From contig NC_091245.1 in NCBI RefSeq assembly GCF_042477335.2, forward strand, positions 230,081,501-230,145,500: a DNA stretch of 64,000 nt. Direction: 5' to 3'. The translations under genes and the position numbers were made by a program. Below, in pieces: positions 12,307 through 22,930 of this stretch. Under the pieces are notes generated by a model that saw only the letters and a list, made by a program, of their open reading frames with translations, was not told the origin of the DNA and did not search any database. The DNA comes from Ovis canadensis. Its lineage: Eukaryota > Chordata > Mammalia > Artiodactyla > Bovidae. The first letter of the stretch is position 1. Each line of letters begins with the position of its first letter.

Positions 12307-12517
12307 TTCTCTGGTGGCTTGGTAAAGAATGTGCCTGTGATACTGGAGACTTGGGTTCGATCCCAGGAGACCCTGGGTTAGGAAGATCCCCTAGAGAAAG
12401 GAATGGCAACCCACTCCAATATTCTTGCCTGGAGAAATTCTATGGACAAAGAAGCCTGGTGGGCTATAGTCCATGAGGTCTCAAAGAGTTGGACATGACT
12501 GAGTGACTAACACACAC
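12307..12517 (+). mobile_element. Bov-tA SINE
   Basis: Head TTCTCTGGTGGCTTGGTAAAG, body ATATTCTTGCCTGGAGAAATTC, end GGACATGACTGAGTGACTAAC followed by a CA run. Confidence 0.9.
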
Positions 12518-12730
12518 ACACTGATGAGGTACCTGAAAGACATCCAAGAAGAGATATCCAGTGAGCAGGAAAGTCTGTGGCTCTGGAGCAGAGAAGGGGT
12601 CTAGGCTATACTGTAGACTTGGGGATCCTCAGCCTGTCTATGAGAACCACAGATACGACAGTGAATAAGATGGCAAGAGAAATGTATGGAGTAAAAGGAA
12701 AATGGGGTCCAAGAAAGGAGCACCAAAATC

Positions 12731-13052
12731 TTGTTGTTGTTGTTCAGTTGCTCAGTTGTGTCTGCCTCTTTTCTACCCCATGGACTGCAGCATGCCAGGC
12801 TTCCCTGTCCTTCACTATCTCCTGGAGCATGCTCAAACTCATGTCCATTGAGTCGTTGATGCCATCCAACCATCTCATCCTCTGTTGACCCCTTCTCCTC
12901 CTGCCTTCAATCTTGCCCAGCATCAGGGTCTTTTCCAATGAGACAGTTCTTCACATCAGGTGGCCAAAGTATGGGAGTTTCAGCTTCAGCATCAGTCCAT
13001 CCAATAACTATTCAGGACTGATTTCCTTTAAGACTGACTAGTTTGATCTTGC
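12731..13052 (-). mobile_element. BovB 3' fragment, part 1
   Basis: Begins with (TTG)n TTCAGTTGCTCAG and runs through GATGCCATCCAACCATCTCATCC. Interrupted after GTTTGATCTTGC by a Bov-A2 copy. Confidence 0.9.
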
Positions 13053-13334
13053 CGGAGAAGGCAATGGCACCCCACTCCAGTACTCTTGCCTGGAAAATCC
13101 CATGGATGGAGGAGCCTGGTGGGCTGCAGTCCATGAGGTCGCTAAGAGTCAGATACAACTGAGCGACTTCACTTTCACTTTTCACTTTCATGCATTGGAG
13201 AAGTAAATGGCAACCCACTCCAGTGTTCTTGCCTGGAGAATCCCAGGGATGGGGGAGCCTGGTAGGAGGCTGCCTATGGGGTCGCACAGAGTTGGACACG
13301 ACTGAAGTGACTTAGCAGCAGCAGCAGCAGCAGC
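13053..13334 (+). mobile_element. Bov-A2 SINE nested in BovB
   Basis: Two Bov-A units joined by the GTGAAAGT-rich linker, ending in (CAG)n. Flanked by perfect 13-bp direct repeats AGTTTGATCTTGC at 13,040-13,052 and 13,335-13,347, so the insertion boundaries are exact. Confidence 0.95.
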
Positions 13335-13430
13335 AGTTTGATCTTGCAGTCCAAGGGACTCTCAAAAGTCTTCTCCAACACCACAGTTCAAAAGCATCAA
13401 TTCTTCAACACTCAGCCTTCTTTATAGAAA
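13335..13430 (-). mobile_element. BovB 3' fragment, part 2
   Basis: CAGTCCAAGGGACTCTC and CACCACAGTTCAAAAGCATC continue part 1 without loss. Confidence 0.9.
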
Positions 13431-14911
13431 GGGCTTCCAAAAGAGAAGATGTGGCCAGAGTGAAGGAGGAAGGTCAAAGAGGTGTCCTGAAAGTCAAAAA
13501 TAGAGCCTTCTAGAAGATAGAGAAAGTTAGGGGTATAACATGCTATAAAAACTTGCATTTTGTGGGGCTGTAAATGACCTCTAACCCCTGGTTTGCATTT
13601 GTATTCTCAATATGCATGAGACTACTGGAAAGAGAAGAAGGCAAAAAAGTAGGTGATGTGAGGTGACGTATGTCCACTAGCCTTATGAGGAAATTGAAAA
13701 GATGAGGTCATCATTGAAATAGTTCGTCATCATTTCACAATATACACATATGTCACCTGTCACCTTGTACACCTTAAATTTACGTGTCATTTGTCAATTA
13801 TGTCTCAATAAAGAGGAAAAAGACATTGTTGCCTGGGCGTGTGGGAGAGAAGGAGAAAGATAAGGGAAAAAGAGACCCTGAGAGGGTCAGTCAGAGCTGC
13901 AGAAACTGGGTAATGAGGGGCCTTGTGAGACTTTGGGTCTGAGGGATAAAGGACTGGAGACCTGGGTCTCACTCCTATGCCATACCAGGACCACTGTCTG
14001 GCTGGGCCCACAGAGCAGAGGGCCCCGCTTGGGGGTAGCATCAGGACCAGCCTCTGCTGGCTTAAAGAGGCAGTACTCTCTATTTAAGATCTTGGAGAGA
14101 AGAGCAGGAGAACATATGAGTTTTCTCTGGGGCCACGACAAATCACTGGGGAAACTGGGGGCGGTGCTGAAGTTTTGCTGGCAGGGTGAATGAAGGAGCG
14201 AGAACAGAGTGTCTTCTCTGTGTGCACACTGAAGAGATTGGGGTCTACCTAAGTGTGGGAGAAAGAGCAGCATTCTTAATGAGAGCTGCAGGAAACAAAG
14301 TTGCTCAGGGAAAGGCCAGCTTTCAGAAGCGGATGGAACTTTCAGAGGAAAGATAGAGTATATCAGGGAGTTGGTTTTCTTGGAAACAAGTTTTAGAGGC
14401 CTCCATGGGGAGAAAGTTTCAGGAGGGAGTGGAATGACAGAAAACTAGGTCAAGGAAAGAAAGACCGGAGAAATACGGGGTTGAACGTGCATAGAGGAAG
14501 GGTGATGAGAAATGGCTCTGACTAAAGATAATCAGGACTGGAGGGGTGGGAGAGACAGTTTGGAGGTGGGGTGCGAAAGTGAATTCAGATCTCACAAAGA
14601 GCCAGCCGTGCTTCCAGAAGGGCCTCAGCCCAGGGAAGTCTCAGTCACTCTCCATTCTTCGGAAAAGGCATCAGACTCTGGGGAATCGGGTATGCCCTCC
14701 TTCTGGGGAGAATTTACTCGTGACCTGGTCTGCAGACTTGCAAGGCAGGGTGAGGGTTGCTGCGTGTCTTTTCCCTTCCCGTGTCTCCTTTGTCTACCAA
14801 AGTAACTCAAATCCTCTAAGTTAACTACCTGTTGGTAGTAAGAGTGCCTCTAGTTTATGTTAACCTTTCAACCTCTCATCTTAGAGTTTGCTTTTTGCTA
14901 GTTAATTCCAT
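13431..14911. other. Intergenic; old L1-like end near 13,725-13,815
   Basis: CACCTTGTACACCTTAAATTTA, then TTGTCAATTATGTCTCAATAAAG, resembles an ancient L1 3' end on the + strand. The rest is purine-rich sequence with overlapping chance ORFs at 13,805-14,824. Confidence 0.4.
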
Positions 14912-15122
14912 GGGCTTCCCAGGTGGTTCAATGGTAAAGAATCCGCCTGCCAGTGCAGGAGCTGTGGGAGACAGGGGTTCGAACCCTGGTTTGGGAAGAT
15001 CCCTGGAGTAGGAAATGGCAGCCCACTCCAATATTCTTGTCTGGGAAATCCCATAGACAGAGGAGCCTGGGCTATAGTCCATGGGGTCACAAAGAGTCAG
15101 ACATGACTGAGCAACTGAGCAT
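14912..15122 (+). mobile_element. Bov-tA SINE
   Basis: Complete copy from GGGCTTCCCAGGTGGTTCAATGG to CAGACATGACTGAGCAACTGAGC, including the tRNA-like B-box GGTTCGAACCC. Confidence 0.95.
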
Positions 15123-15522
15123 GCCTATAGTTAATTCCTTGCATACCTGATTCTCACACACTTGTACACATGAGGACCTATGTGTCCTGTTGTGATCCCC
15201 TGCCTATCAGACACCCACAGGCTGGGCCCACCCAGGTTCCTCTGGAGCGGCTTGGCAACTCAGTGAGTCACGGTCAAGGGGATGGTGAGGCCCCTGGCTC
15301 CACCTCGGTGTTCTATAACTAGGAAGAGAAAGGGTTTGATCAGAAGGGAACGACAAGAAAAGCAAGAAGCAAATGTAGTATAATGGATATGGTGTGCAGT
15401 AAGATAAGGACATATTCTCAATAGGTAGGTGAGATTTCTCTTTTGGTGTATGGGGTGCTTCATCACAGAGTTACTTCAGAGGCAGGTGTGGGGCAGAGTT
15501 TAAATCTTGGATCTGAGTGCAG
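15123..15522. other. Intergenic, nothing recognised
   Basis: No gene or nameable repeat; chance ORFs on the reverse strand only. Confidence 0.35.
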
Positions 15523-15712
15523 AAGTTCTTAAACTTTAGCAGATGTCAGAACCCCTGGGCGGGGTTTATTAAACCCCTAAATTACTGGCTCCCTGCAGAG
15601 TTTCTGATTTGGTAGATCTGGGGTAGAACCTAAAGAGCTTGCATTTCTAACATTTTCTAACATACTCTTGGGTGGTGTGATGTTGCTGGTTTGGAGATCA
15701 AATTTGGGAAAC
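15523..15712 (+). mobile_element. MER5A-like hAT-Charlie DNA transposon fossil
   Basis: AGTTCTTAAACTTTAGCAG, then CAGAGTTTCTGATTTGGTAG, ATCTGGGGTAGAACC and TTGCATTTCTAACA, follow the MER5A consensus as I remember it. Non-autonomous and long inactive. Confidence 0.7.
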
Positions 15713-16093
15713 CATTAGCTTACAAGAAACAGGAGATTGCCTGGATAACTAAAGAGGAAGAATTTGGGGCTGAGGAAAGGAAAGATCCAGGGGGAGAGAA
15801 GATAGAGGCAAAGGGGATGGCAGAAGGCTGGGTGCTGTTCTTTGTAATTCTCCAGGCTCTGATAAAGACCTTTCGAATATAACATACTTTGGGCAAAGGG
15901 ATTTCTTGTGGAAACTGGAAATGAGGTTGAGGTCTGCATTTGGGGGTGAAATGAGGGTGAAATAGAGACATCACCCATGAGCCAAAAGGACTTTAAACCT
16001 ACAGAATGTTTCAGAAATCTCAGGAGAATGCTTGAGAATTTCCCCAGGTGATGGAAATGGAGGGTGAGAGGTGGTTTAAACGAATTGCACTTT
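15713..16093. other. Intergenic, purine-rich, nothing recognised
   Basis: An 88-codon reverse-strand ORF (15,715-15,978) is serine/proline-rich, as the complement of a purine-rich strand would be, and is not supported. Confidence 0.35.
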
Positions 16094-16294
16094 GTTTATT
16101 TATTTTTTACTTTATTTATTTGGCTGCACTGGATTTTAGTTGCAGCACAAGGGATCTTTGATCTTTGTTGCAGTATGCGATCTCTTAGTGACAGCATGCG
16201 GTAGGTATCCAGTTCACAGGCTAGGGATTGAACCCAGGCTCCCTGCATTGGGAGTGCAGAGGCTTAGCCACTGGGCCATCAGGGAAGTCCAGAG
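16094..16294 (-). mobile_element. CHR-type SINE with intact target duplication
   Basis: TGGCTGCACTGGATTTTAG, GGGATTGAACCCAGGC and CCACTGGGCCATCAGGGAAGTCC. Flanked by perfect 12-bp repeats GAATTGCACTTT at 16,082-16,093 and 16,295-16,306. Confidence 0.9.
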
Positions 16295-16440
16295 GAATTG
16301 CACTTTAAAACTCAAGGAATGGATAAACAAACAAACAAATAAAATTCAAAGGTTGGGGGCCTGGGTTTTCACACTCCGGCTGACGTCTATACTGTGTGTC
16401 TTCTAAGAAGTAGTACTCTCTGGGGAGAAAGAAAGTTTCC

Positions 16441-16464
16441 GAGAGAGAGAGAGAGAGAGAGAGA
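16441..16464. repeat. (GA)12 microsatellite
   Basis: Twelve uninterrupted GA units. Confidence 0.95.
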
Positions 16465-17282
16465 GGACGTTACACATTATCTTTTCTTGGGGAGAATGTG
16501 ATAAAGCCAGTGCTCACAATCCATCAAATGTTAGCAAATACACAGAATGCCTGGAAAATATAGAAGTTGCTCCACTTAATAAGAAAGGATTCAAAAACCT
16601 TTTAACAAGGCCCTGTGTTCATTAAGTCCAAGGTGACGTTAGTATGCAGATGTCCACTACCTGCATGTCCACTAACTGGTGACTGGGAGAGACAGTGACG
16701 TTTTTACTCTGATATATCTTTCTCCCATATTTGTCAAAGTTTGAAAGAGGCAACTTTTTACATTGTCACATTACAGCTTACCACATTGTTAACAGTGGTT
16801 ACTCTAAACGGTGGGATGATTACATTTTCCACTTTCTCCATTTCTGTACCAATTTTTTAAAAATAGGGCATTGCATTATGTTTGTGAACATTTTTAGAAA
16901 GCAGATTTATTCATAGTTCAACTGTTCATGAACCTGATTATTTTTTCACTTGAAAAGGGGAAAAGGATAATAAAACAACTTTATTGTAATGATGACATTG
17001 AAATAAAATTTAAATTTACCATGTTGATACTCAACAGGTATAGATGATCCCTTGCAAGTGTGTATTTGAAACTCAACTGAACTAACCTGTCTGGTAACAA
17101 GTTTATTTTAACAAGCTTCCGACAGAAACCTGTGATGAATGCAGCCATGTGGGCACACAGACTGCCTTTCTTGCCTTTGTTTCACTCCACAGCCTGTATA
17201 CAGACATCTTCTCATCTGGTCACAAGTCAGGGCTAACCTGCTAACAAAGACAGGCCATTTTAGCAATGTTCAAAACTGTCAA
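16465..17282. other. Intergenic, nothing firmly recognised
   Basis: 16,780-16,900 (AACAGTGGTTACTCTAAACGG, then CTCCATTTCTGTACC) has the look of an ancient repeat 3' end that I cannot name. No gene. Confidence 0.3.
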
Positions 17283-17479
17283 CTGTAGCTCAAACAGTAA
17301 AGAATCTGTGATGCAGGAGACCAGGGTTCAGTCCCTGGGTTGGGAAGTTCCTCTGGAGAAGTGAATGGCAATCCACTCCAGTAGTCTTGCCTGGAGAATT
17401 CCATGGACAGAGAAGCCTGGTGGGCTACAGTCTGTGGGGTCTCAAAGAGTCGGACACGACTGAGCAACTAACACACACA
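17283..17479 (+). mobile_element. Bov-tA SINE
   Basis: Head starts at GTAGCTCAAACAGTAAAG and ends GACTGAGCAACTAAC plus a CA run. Flanked by perfect 12-bp repeats CAAAACTGTCAA at 17,271-17,282 and 17,480-17,491. Confidence 0.95.
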
Positions 17480-17644
17480 CAAAACTGTCAATGTAGTTGT
17501 AACATCAGGCAGTTAACAGCGTACAAATGCAATTCAAGCAGGGACAAATGCTGACTTTGCTCTTTGTATTTCCAACTCCTTCAAATTGACCTTTTCAAAG
17601 TTTTATTATAAGTAACAACATTTGTTTCATTATGTGTTTATTTT

Positions 17645-17835
17645 TTAAATATTTTTCTTTCTTTCTTTATTTGTCTGCACTAGCTCTTGGTTGCAGCACA
17701 CAGGATCTTCTATCCTCATTGCACCTGCAAACTTTTGGTTATGGCATGTAGAGTCTAGTTCCCTGACCAGGGATCGAACCCCAGGCCCCCTGTGTTGGGA
17801 GTGCAGAATCTTAACCACTTAACAACAGGGAAGAC
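17645..17835 (-). mobile_element. CHR-type SINE
   Basis: TTTGTCTGCACTAGCTCTTGG, CTGACCAGGGATCGAACCCC and TTAACCACTTAACAACAGGG. Confidence 0.8.
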
Positions 17836-19527
17836 CCTCATTACATATTTAGTTTCTTTATCAAAAGTCCAGATGACGTCTCATTTGTAGAATAAATAGC
17901 CTTCTTTCAAGAATCATTGGTACTTCATTGCATTTATAGGATTCATTTTTGTATATATATATTTTTTTAAAAAACAATTCTGGCAGGGCTATTAGGGCCC
18001 ATCCCAGCCTGCTTGATGTCATTCTGGCTGAGAAGAATGTTGAGGAGTTGCTGGAAGAGCTTTTCTTTCCTGATGAAAGGGGCAGCTGTGGCTGGCACCT
18101 CCTCTCCTCTCTTCTTCCTTTTCTAAAAAGCAGGCAGACTTTATGTCTGGAGCCTGAGACACCTTGCTGTCCAAGGGAGAAGCTGAGAGGACTGCAGAGG
18201 GCAAGTACTGCTATCACTGAGCTGCTGAACAAACAGGGGAGGACCACTCACCTCAGATTTCCTGTTCTGTGAGAAAATGAAACCCTTATTAATCTAACCC
18301 TTGTTAGTCCTTACTTGGGAGCTGGTTTTCTCTTTATTTGCAACCAAACTAATTCCCAATTTATTTAGAGTCCCATCTGGGTGTCATGGCAGTGAGACTG
18401 CAAACGGGCAATATGCAGAGCCAGGCAGGCAGGGCGTTGGTACCTGGAAGCTGAGTAGCAAGTTGAGCTGCCCCAGGATGGAAGCTCAAGGGCGTCAGCA
18501 GAGTAGGAAGCAGAACTTCTCTGCGGAACTGGAACCCTGATGTGTTATCAAGCCAGGGCTTCAGGGTAAAAAAAGACAGGAACACACATGTGGGCCTAAA
18601 CACAGGGATGAGGTGCTAGAGTTAGAACAAAGGGAAAACTCACTTCACTATACGATTCTGAATTCCAGTTCTCTTTTAGTTCTTTAGGATTTAGAGGAGG
18701 GCTGGCTGTAGATATTCAACTCTGGATGACTGGAAGAAGGTAGGAGTTGACTGTTCCAGTCATTAGTCAGTGTCTACTTCAGGGCCCAGGATCTGATAAT
18801 GCCCAATGAATTGTTTGTGGAATTCTTAACTGCATTGTAATAATCATGGGTTAGCCATCTTCTTTAAACAGTTCTAGTTTCTAAAACTGTGTTTTGGACA
18901 CTGTTGGTATTCAAGGATAAGGAGGGTTATTTATGACATTTGTTACCACACTGATTTTAGAGTTATTTTGTGCTCAGGACTCATTTGGTTGTAAGTGACA
19001 AGAACTCAGGGGGGAGAAAAAGTGAACTGATGGTTTTTATAACTGACTGACATACAAATGCAGTTCAGGAACAACTGGATCCAAAAATTAAAATAATGTC
19101 ATTTATTCTGTCTTCCCATTCTGCTTTCTTCTATAGTGATTTTATTCTCATGGAGGCTCCAATAGAGGCAGAGAGAGCTACATACACCTCAAGACTCTAT
19201 CACGCCAATGGTGGGGGATGGGTGAGATTTTTTTCTTATAACTCCAGCGCAAGAGTCTTCCTGGGAAGGATTCTGTTTGAACTGACTGGGGTCATGGGCT
19301 TGTACTTGAACTGATGAGTCTGATTCTAAGGGGCAGAGGATGAAATGCTCAGTTTGGGCAGGCCCAGGTCTCAAATCTGTTCTTCTAGTACACATGGGAG
19401 ATAAACAAACACACAGTTCATGAATTCCCTCATTCTGTATTTCATTATGAATTGTGCATCGCCTCCACCTATTTCCTTCCTCTTTTTTTTCAGAGTTTCT
19501 TTTTTGTTTTATAGTTAACATAGAATA
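17836..19527. other. Intergenic; old unclassified repeat at about 18,960-19,400
   Basis: CATTTGGTTGTAAGTGACAAG begins a segment that looks like a common ancient mammalian repeat, but I cannot name its family. The ORF pair at 17,861-18,272 lies on opposite strands over a polypurine-rich block and has no recognised domain. Confidence 0.3.
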
Positions 19528-19655
19528 GGGATGTCCTTGGCAGTCCGGTCTTTAAAACTCTACATTCCCCTTACAGGGGGCATGGATTCAATTCCTTGTT
19601 GGGGAACTAAGATCCTGCGTGCCACACACGAGGCCAAACAAAACAAACAAAAAAT
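19528..19655 (+). mobile_element. CHR-type SINE
   Basis: GGGATGTCCTTGGCAGTCCGG, GGATTCAATTCCTTGTTGGGG and an AACAAAC-rich tail. Confidence 0.7.
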
Positions 19656-20810
19656 CCAATACAGTAAACTCTTTAAAGGATGCAATTTGATGTTTTAATG
19701 TGTGTGCACCTATGAAACCCTCGCCACAGTCAAGAAACGTTAAACTGTCTTGTCTTCTCAGTCGCCTCCAATCTGTGACAGTCTCTCTCTCAGTCTTATG
19801 ACATTGACATATTTTTAACTTTTACTTTTGATTTAACTTTAGACTTACAGTTAAAAGTTTTAACTTAGTTAAAAGTCTACATTTTTAGATTTTTTTAAAT
19901 GTAGTTTAAAAAATGTCCATATATCCCTTGCCCAACCTTGTCTCCTAATGTTAATGTATTTGCATGACCATGGTACAAATGATTGAAACCATGAAGTTAA
20001 CATTGATATTAACTGTTAACTAAAGACCTTTATTCAAATTTCACCATTCTTCCCACAACCGCTTTCTTTTTGTCCCAGGATCCCACATTGCCTTCAGTCT
20101 GCCTTCTCTAACCATTCCTCAGTTCAGTTCAGTTCAGTCGCTCACTCCTGTCCGACTCTTTGCAACCCCATGAATCGCAGCACGCCAGGCCTCCCTGTCC
20201 ATCACCAACTCCCGGAGTTCACTCAGTGTCGCATCCATCGAGTCAGTGATGCCATCCAGCCATCTCATCCTCGGTCGTCCCCTTCTCCTCCTGCCCCCAC
20301 TCCCTCCCAGCATCAAAGTCTTCTCCAATGAGTCAACTCTTCGCATGAGTCTTTCCTTATAACCTTGACTTTTGAAAAGTACAGTAGAGTTATTATGGAT
20401 ATTGTCTCTCAGTTTGAGTTTATCTGATGCTTCCCCTTCGGGGCAAGATTAACATAGAATGATTCTGTGCCCTTCTCAGTGGACTGCAACCATCATGTTG
20501 CTGTCTCATTACAGTGATGTTAATTTTGATCAGTTGGTTAATGAGGCCCACTATATTTCTCCACTGTAAATTGACTTTCAGACGGAAAATACCCTGTTTC
20601 TCATCATATTTCCACTTGAAGTTTAGCAGACACTGAGGACTTTTGCCAGTAGCAATTATTCCTGTGGTTGTTTGCCAAATGGTGATTTTCTGTTTCCATT
20701 ATTTCTTCTCCATTTATGTATTGGAATTCTGCTGTACTGAAGAGCTATTGCTTCTCTCCTATTTATTTAATTATTCAGGTATTCATTTTTATCAGTATGG
20801 ATATATCCAA
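19656..20810 (-). mobile_element. Ancient L1 3' UTR, split by BovB
   Basis: CCATGGTACAAATGATTG, AACCGCTTTCTTTTTGTCCC, TTGATCAGTTGGTTAATG and CAAATGGTGATTTTCTG occur in the order of an old L1M-class 3' UTR. The copy is interrupted at 20,121-20,347 by BovB. Confidence 0.5.
20121..20347 (-). mobile_element. BovB 3' fragment inserted in ancient L1
   Basis: Starts with AGTTCAGTTCAGTTCAGTCG, the BovB terminal repeats, and runs to GAGTCAACTCTTCGCATGA. The flanks (CCATTCCTC and GTCTTTCCTTATAACC) join into continuous old L1 sequence. Confidence 0.9.
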
Positions 20811-21335
20811 AATATACAAAGAACTCACACAACTCAATATTGAAAATAAACAACTTGATTAAAAAATGGGCAGAGAATTTAATTAAACATTTTATTTCAA
20901 AGAAGACATACAGATGGCCAACAGGAAAAGGTGCTCAATATCACTAATCATCAGAGAAATGCAAATCAAACCAAAAATGAGATACCACCTCACACTCGTC
21001 AGAATAGCTATGATAAAAAATGATAACAAATAACAAGTATTGGCAAGGATGCAGAGAAAAGGGAACTCTTGTGCTCTGTTGGTAGGAATGTGAATGGTGC
21101 AGCCTCTATGGAAAAAAGTATAGAGAATCCTCAGAAAATTAAAAAGAGAACTACCATATGATCCAGCAGTTCCACTCCTGGGTATTATCAATAGAAAATG
21201 AAAGCATCCCTATGTCCATTGCAGTAGTATTACAATAGTCAAGACATGCAAGCAGTCTAAGTGCCAATCGATAGACGAATGGATGAAGAAAATATGGCAC
21301 ACATGCCATGTATACTTAGTTATAGAAAAGAATGG
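20811..21335 (+). mobile_element. Old L1 ORF2 3' part, left of the LTR
   Basis: CATCAGAGAAATGCAAATCAAA, GAGATACCACCTCACAC, CCATATGATCCAGCAGTTCC and ATAGACGAATGGATGAAG are canonical L1 ORF2 3' phrases. The copy halts at GAAAAGAATGG and resumes at 22,612. Confidence 0.9.
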
Positions 21336-22611
21336 TGCCAGGGCCCAGCCCCATTGGATCCAGGATATCCTCAGGGAGATGGCATCGGCGTCTGAAAGAG
21401 ATTAATTAGAGATCTAGAGGGAGATAAGGAAGGAATGTTACAGTTAAGGAAATAGAGGAGAGAAAGAGGCTGATATTCCTTGGTTTACACAGAAAGCCAA
21501 TAAAGTCCCAGACAAGGGACTTGCTCTGTTCACGGAGGCTGCAGGCACCCTCTCGCTGGAGTGAAGATGCAAAGCACCTTCTCCATCGGGTCTTAGAAGC
21601 CCAGGCAGAAAAGTGAACGCAGAGAGCCTTTGCGCTCCAAGGGATCAGCCTGAAAAACAAAGAGAAAGAAAGACACGGGGAGACCAAGCTTCGAATGAGG
21701 CCCAAACTTTATTTCCCAGGGGGACTTTTATACCTTGAGCTGTACATAGAAAATAATGGAAGATGTAAAGTCATGCAGGGTCAGCAGTTCTGACCTTTAT
21801 CAAGACCAGGCTTTCTTTTTACATTCCTTCCGACATACAGAGGTCTCAGGTGATTTACATCATCTTCTGGCCAAAAGGCCTGCCAACATTTTTATGACCC
21901 TTTCTGATAATGATTAGTCAACCAGAAAACTTATTTTCTCCAAAGGTGATTATTCTAAAGTCAGGTGCCACTCTCAGAAAGCACTAGAAAAGGTTACATT
22001 CCCATAGGTTAAGGGTGAAGTGGGCTATAACATGGAAAGCATTTCTGATGTGGTTAAATCAAAGGCTACAGCTTATTTTTCTACATACCAACTATACTAA
22101 TTAACGTATGTTCTCAAAAACATAATGGGTAAGGGATACGGAATCTTAGCAGCAAATATTGGCTCAACAATGAAGCCCTCTACCAGGACTGTTCTACTAA
22201 TTTCCTAACTCCCCATAAGACTATATTTTGAGAGTATTATAGGCTTCCCATACCTCTCACGGTTGGGAGGCCATGACAATCACATGCGTAACTGCAGGAG
22301 CCTGAACAAACCTGTCAGGCAGGCTAGAAAGTCATCAGAGGGGTTTGGATTGGAACACTCTATTATGCCCAGGAGACTTATTAAGCAGAGCTCTAAGTTG
22401 AATTTCTTAGAGAAAGTTGGTCAGGGATAGCCCCTCGTTAATGTCAGAGGTATTGGTGAGAGGCATGATAAAGTAAAACAGACAGATTCTGGTTTTGGGG
22501 TAGATGCTCGAGAAGGTTCAGGGGGGGTCCCTCGAGGCCTGATCTCACCTTGCCCATCCGGTCTCTGCATGACATTGTCATGGGTGGGCTCTCCCGTGCT
22601 GGCTCTCGGCA
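21336..22611 (-). mobile_element. Solo LTR of an endogenous retrovirus (1,276 bp)
   Basis: Ends are inverted TGCC...GGCA and the flanking 5-bp direct repeat is AATGG (21,331-21,335 and 22,612-22,616). On the reverse strand a polyadenylation signal AATAAA sits at 21,708-21,713, followed by an R/U5-like stretch ending CCCGTGTCTTTC. No gag, pol or env sequence adjoins it, so it is a solo LTR left by LTR-LTR recombination. The betaretrovirus-like (ERV2/ERVK class) assignment is inferred from the U5 style and is uncertain. Confidence 0.85.
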
Positions 22612-22930
22612 AATGGAATCTTAGCATTTGCAAAAACATGGTTGAAACTAGAGGATACTATGCTAAGTGAAACAAGTCAGAGAATGACAACTGCTGTATG
22701 ACTTCACTTACATGTGAAACCTAAAAAACCAAACAAGTGAACAAGCATAATAAAATAGAAACAGAGAACAAACAGGAGGGGAGAGGGACAGGGAATAGGA
22801 AAAAACAGGTGAGAGAGATGTATGAGTTACAAACTTCCAGTTGCAAAATAAATGAGCCACAGGTATGAAATGTAAAGTGTGGGGAATAGAGTCAACAACT
22901 ATGTAAAAAAAAGTAAAGTGAAAAATATTT
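22612..22930 (+). mobile_element. Old L1, right of the LTR (ORF2 end and 3' UTR)
   Basis: AATGGAATCTTAGCATTTGC continues the left part. ATGCTAAGTGAAACAAGTCAG and the 3' UTR block GGAGGGGAGAGGGACAGGG follow. Confidence 0.85.

Noticed and set aside
14912-15122. tRNA-like sequence with a GGTTCGAACCC B-box
   Set aside because: It is the tRNA-derived head of a Bov-tA SINE followed by the Bov-A body, and the same structure recurs across the window; not a tRNA gene.
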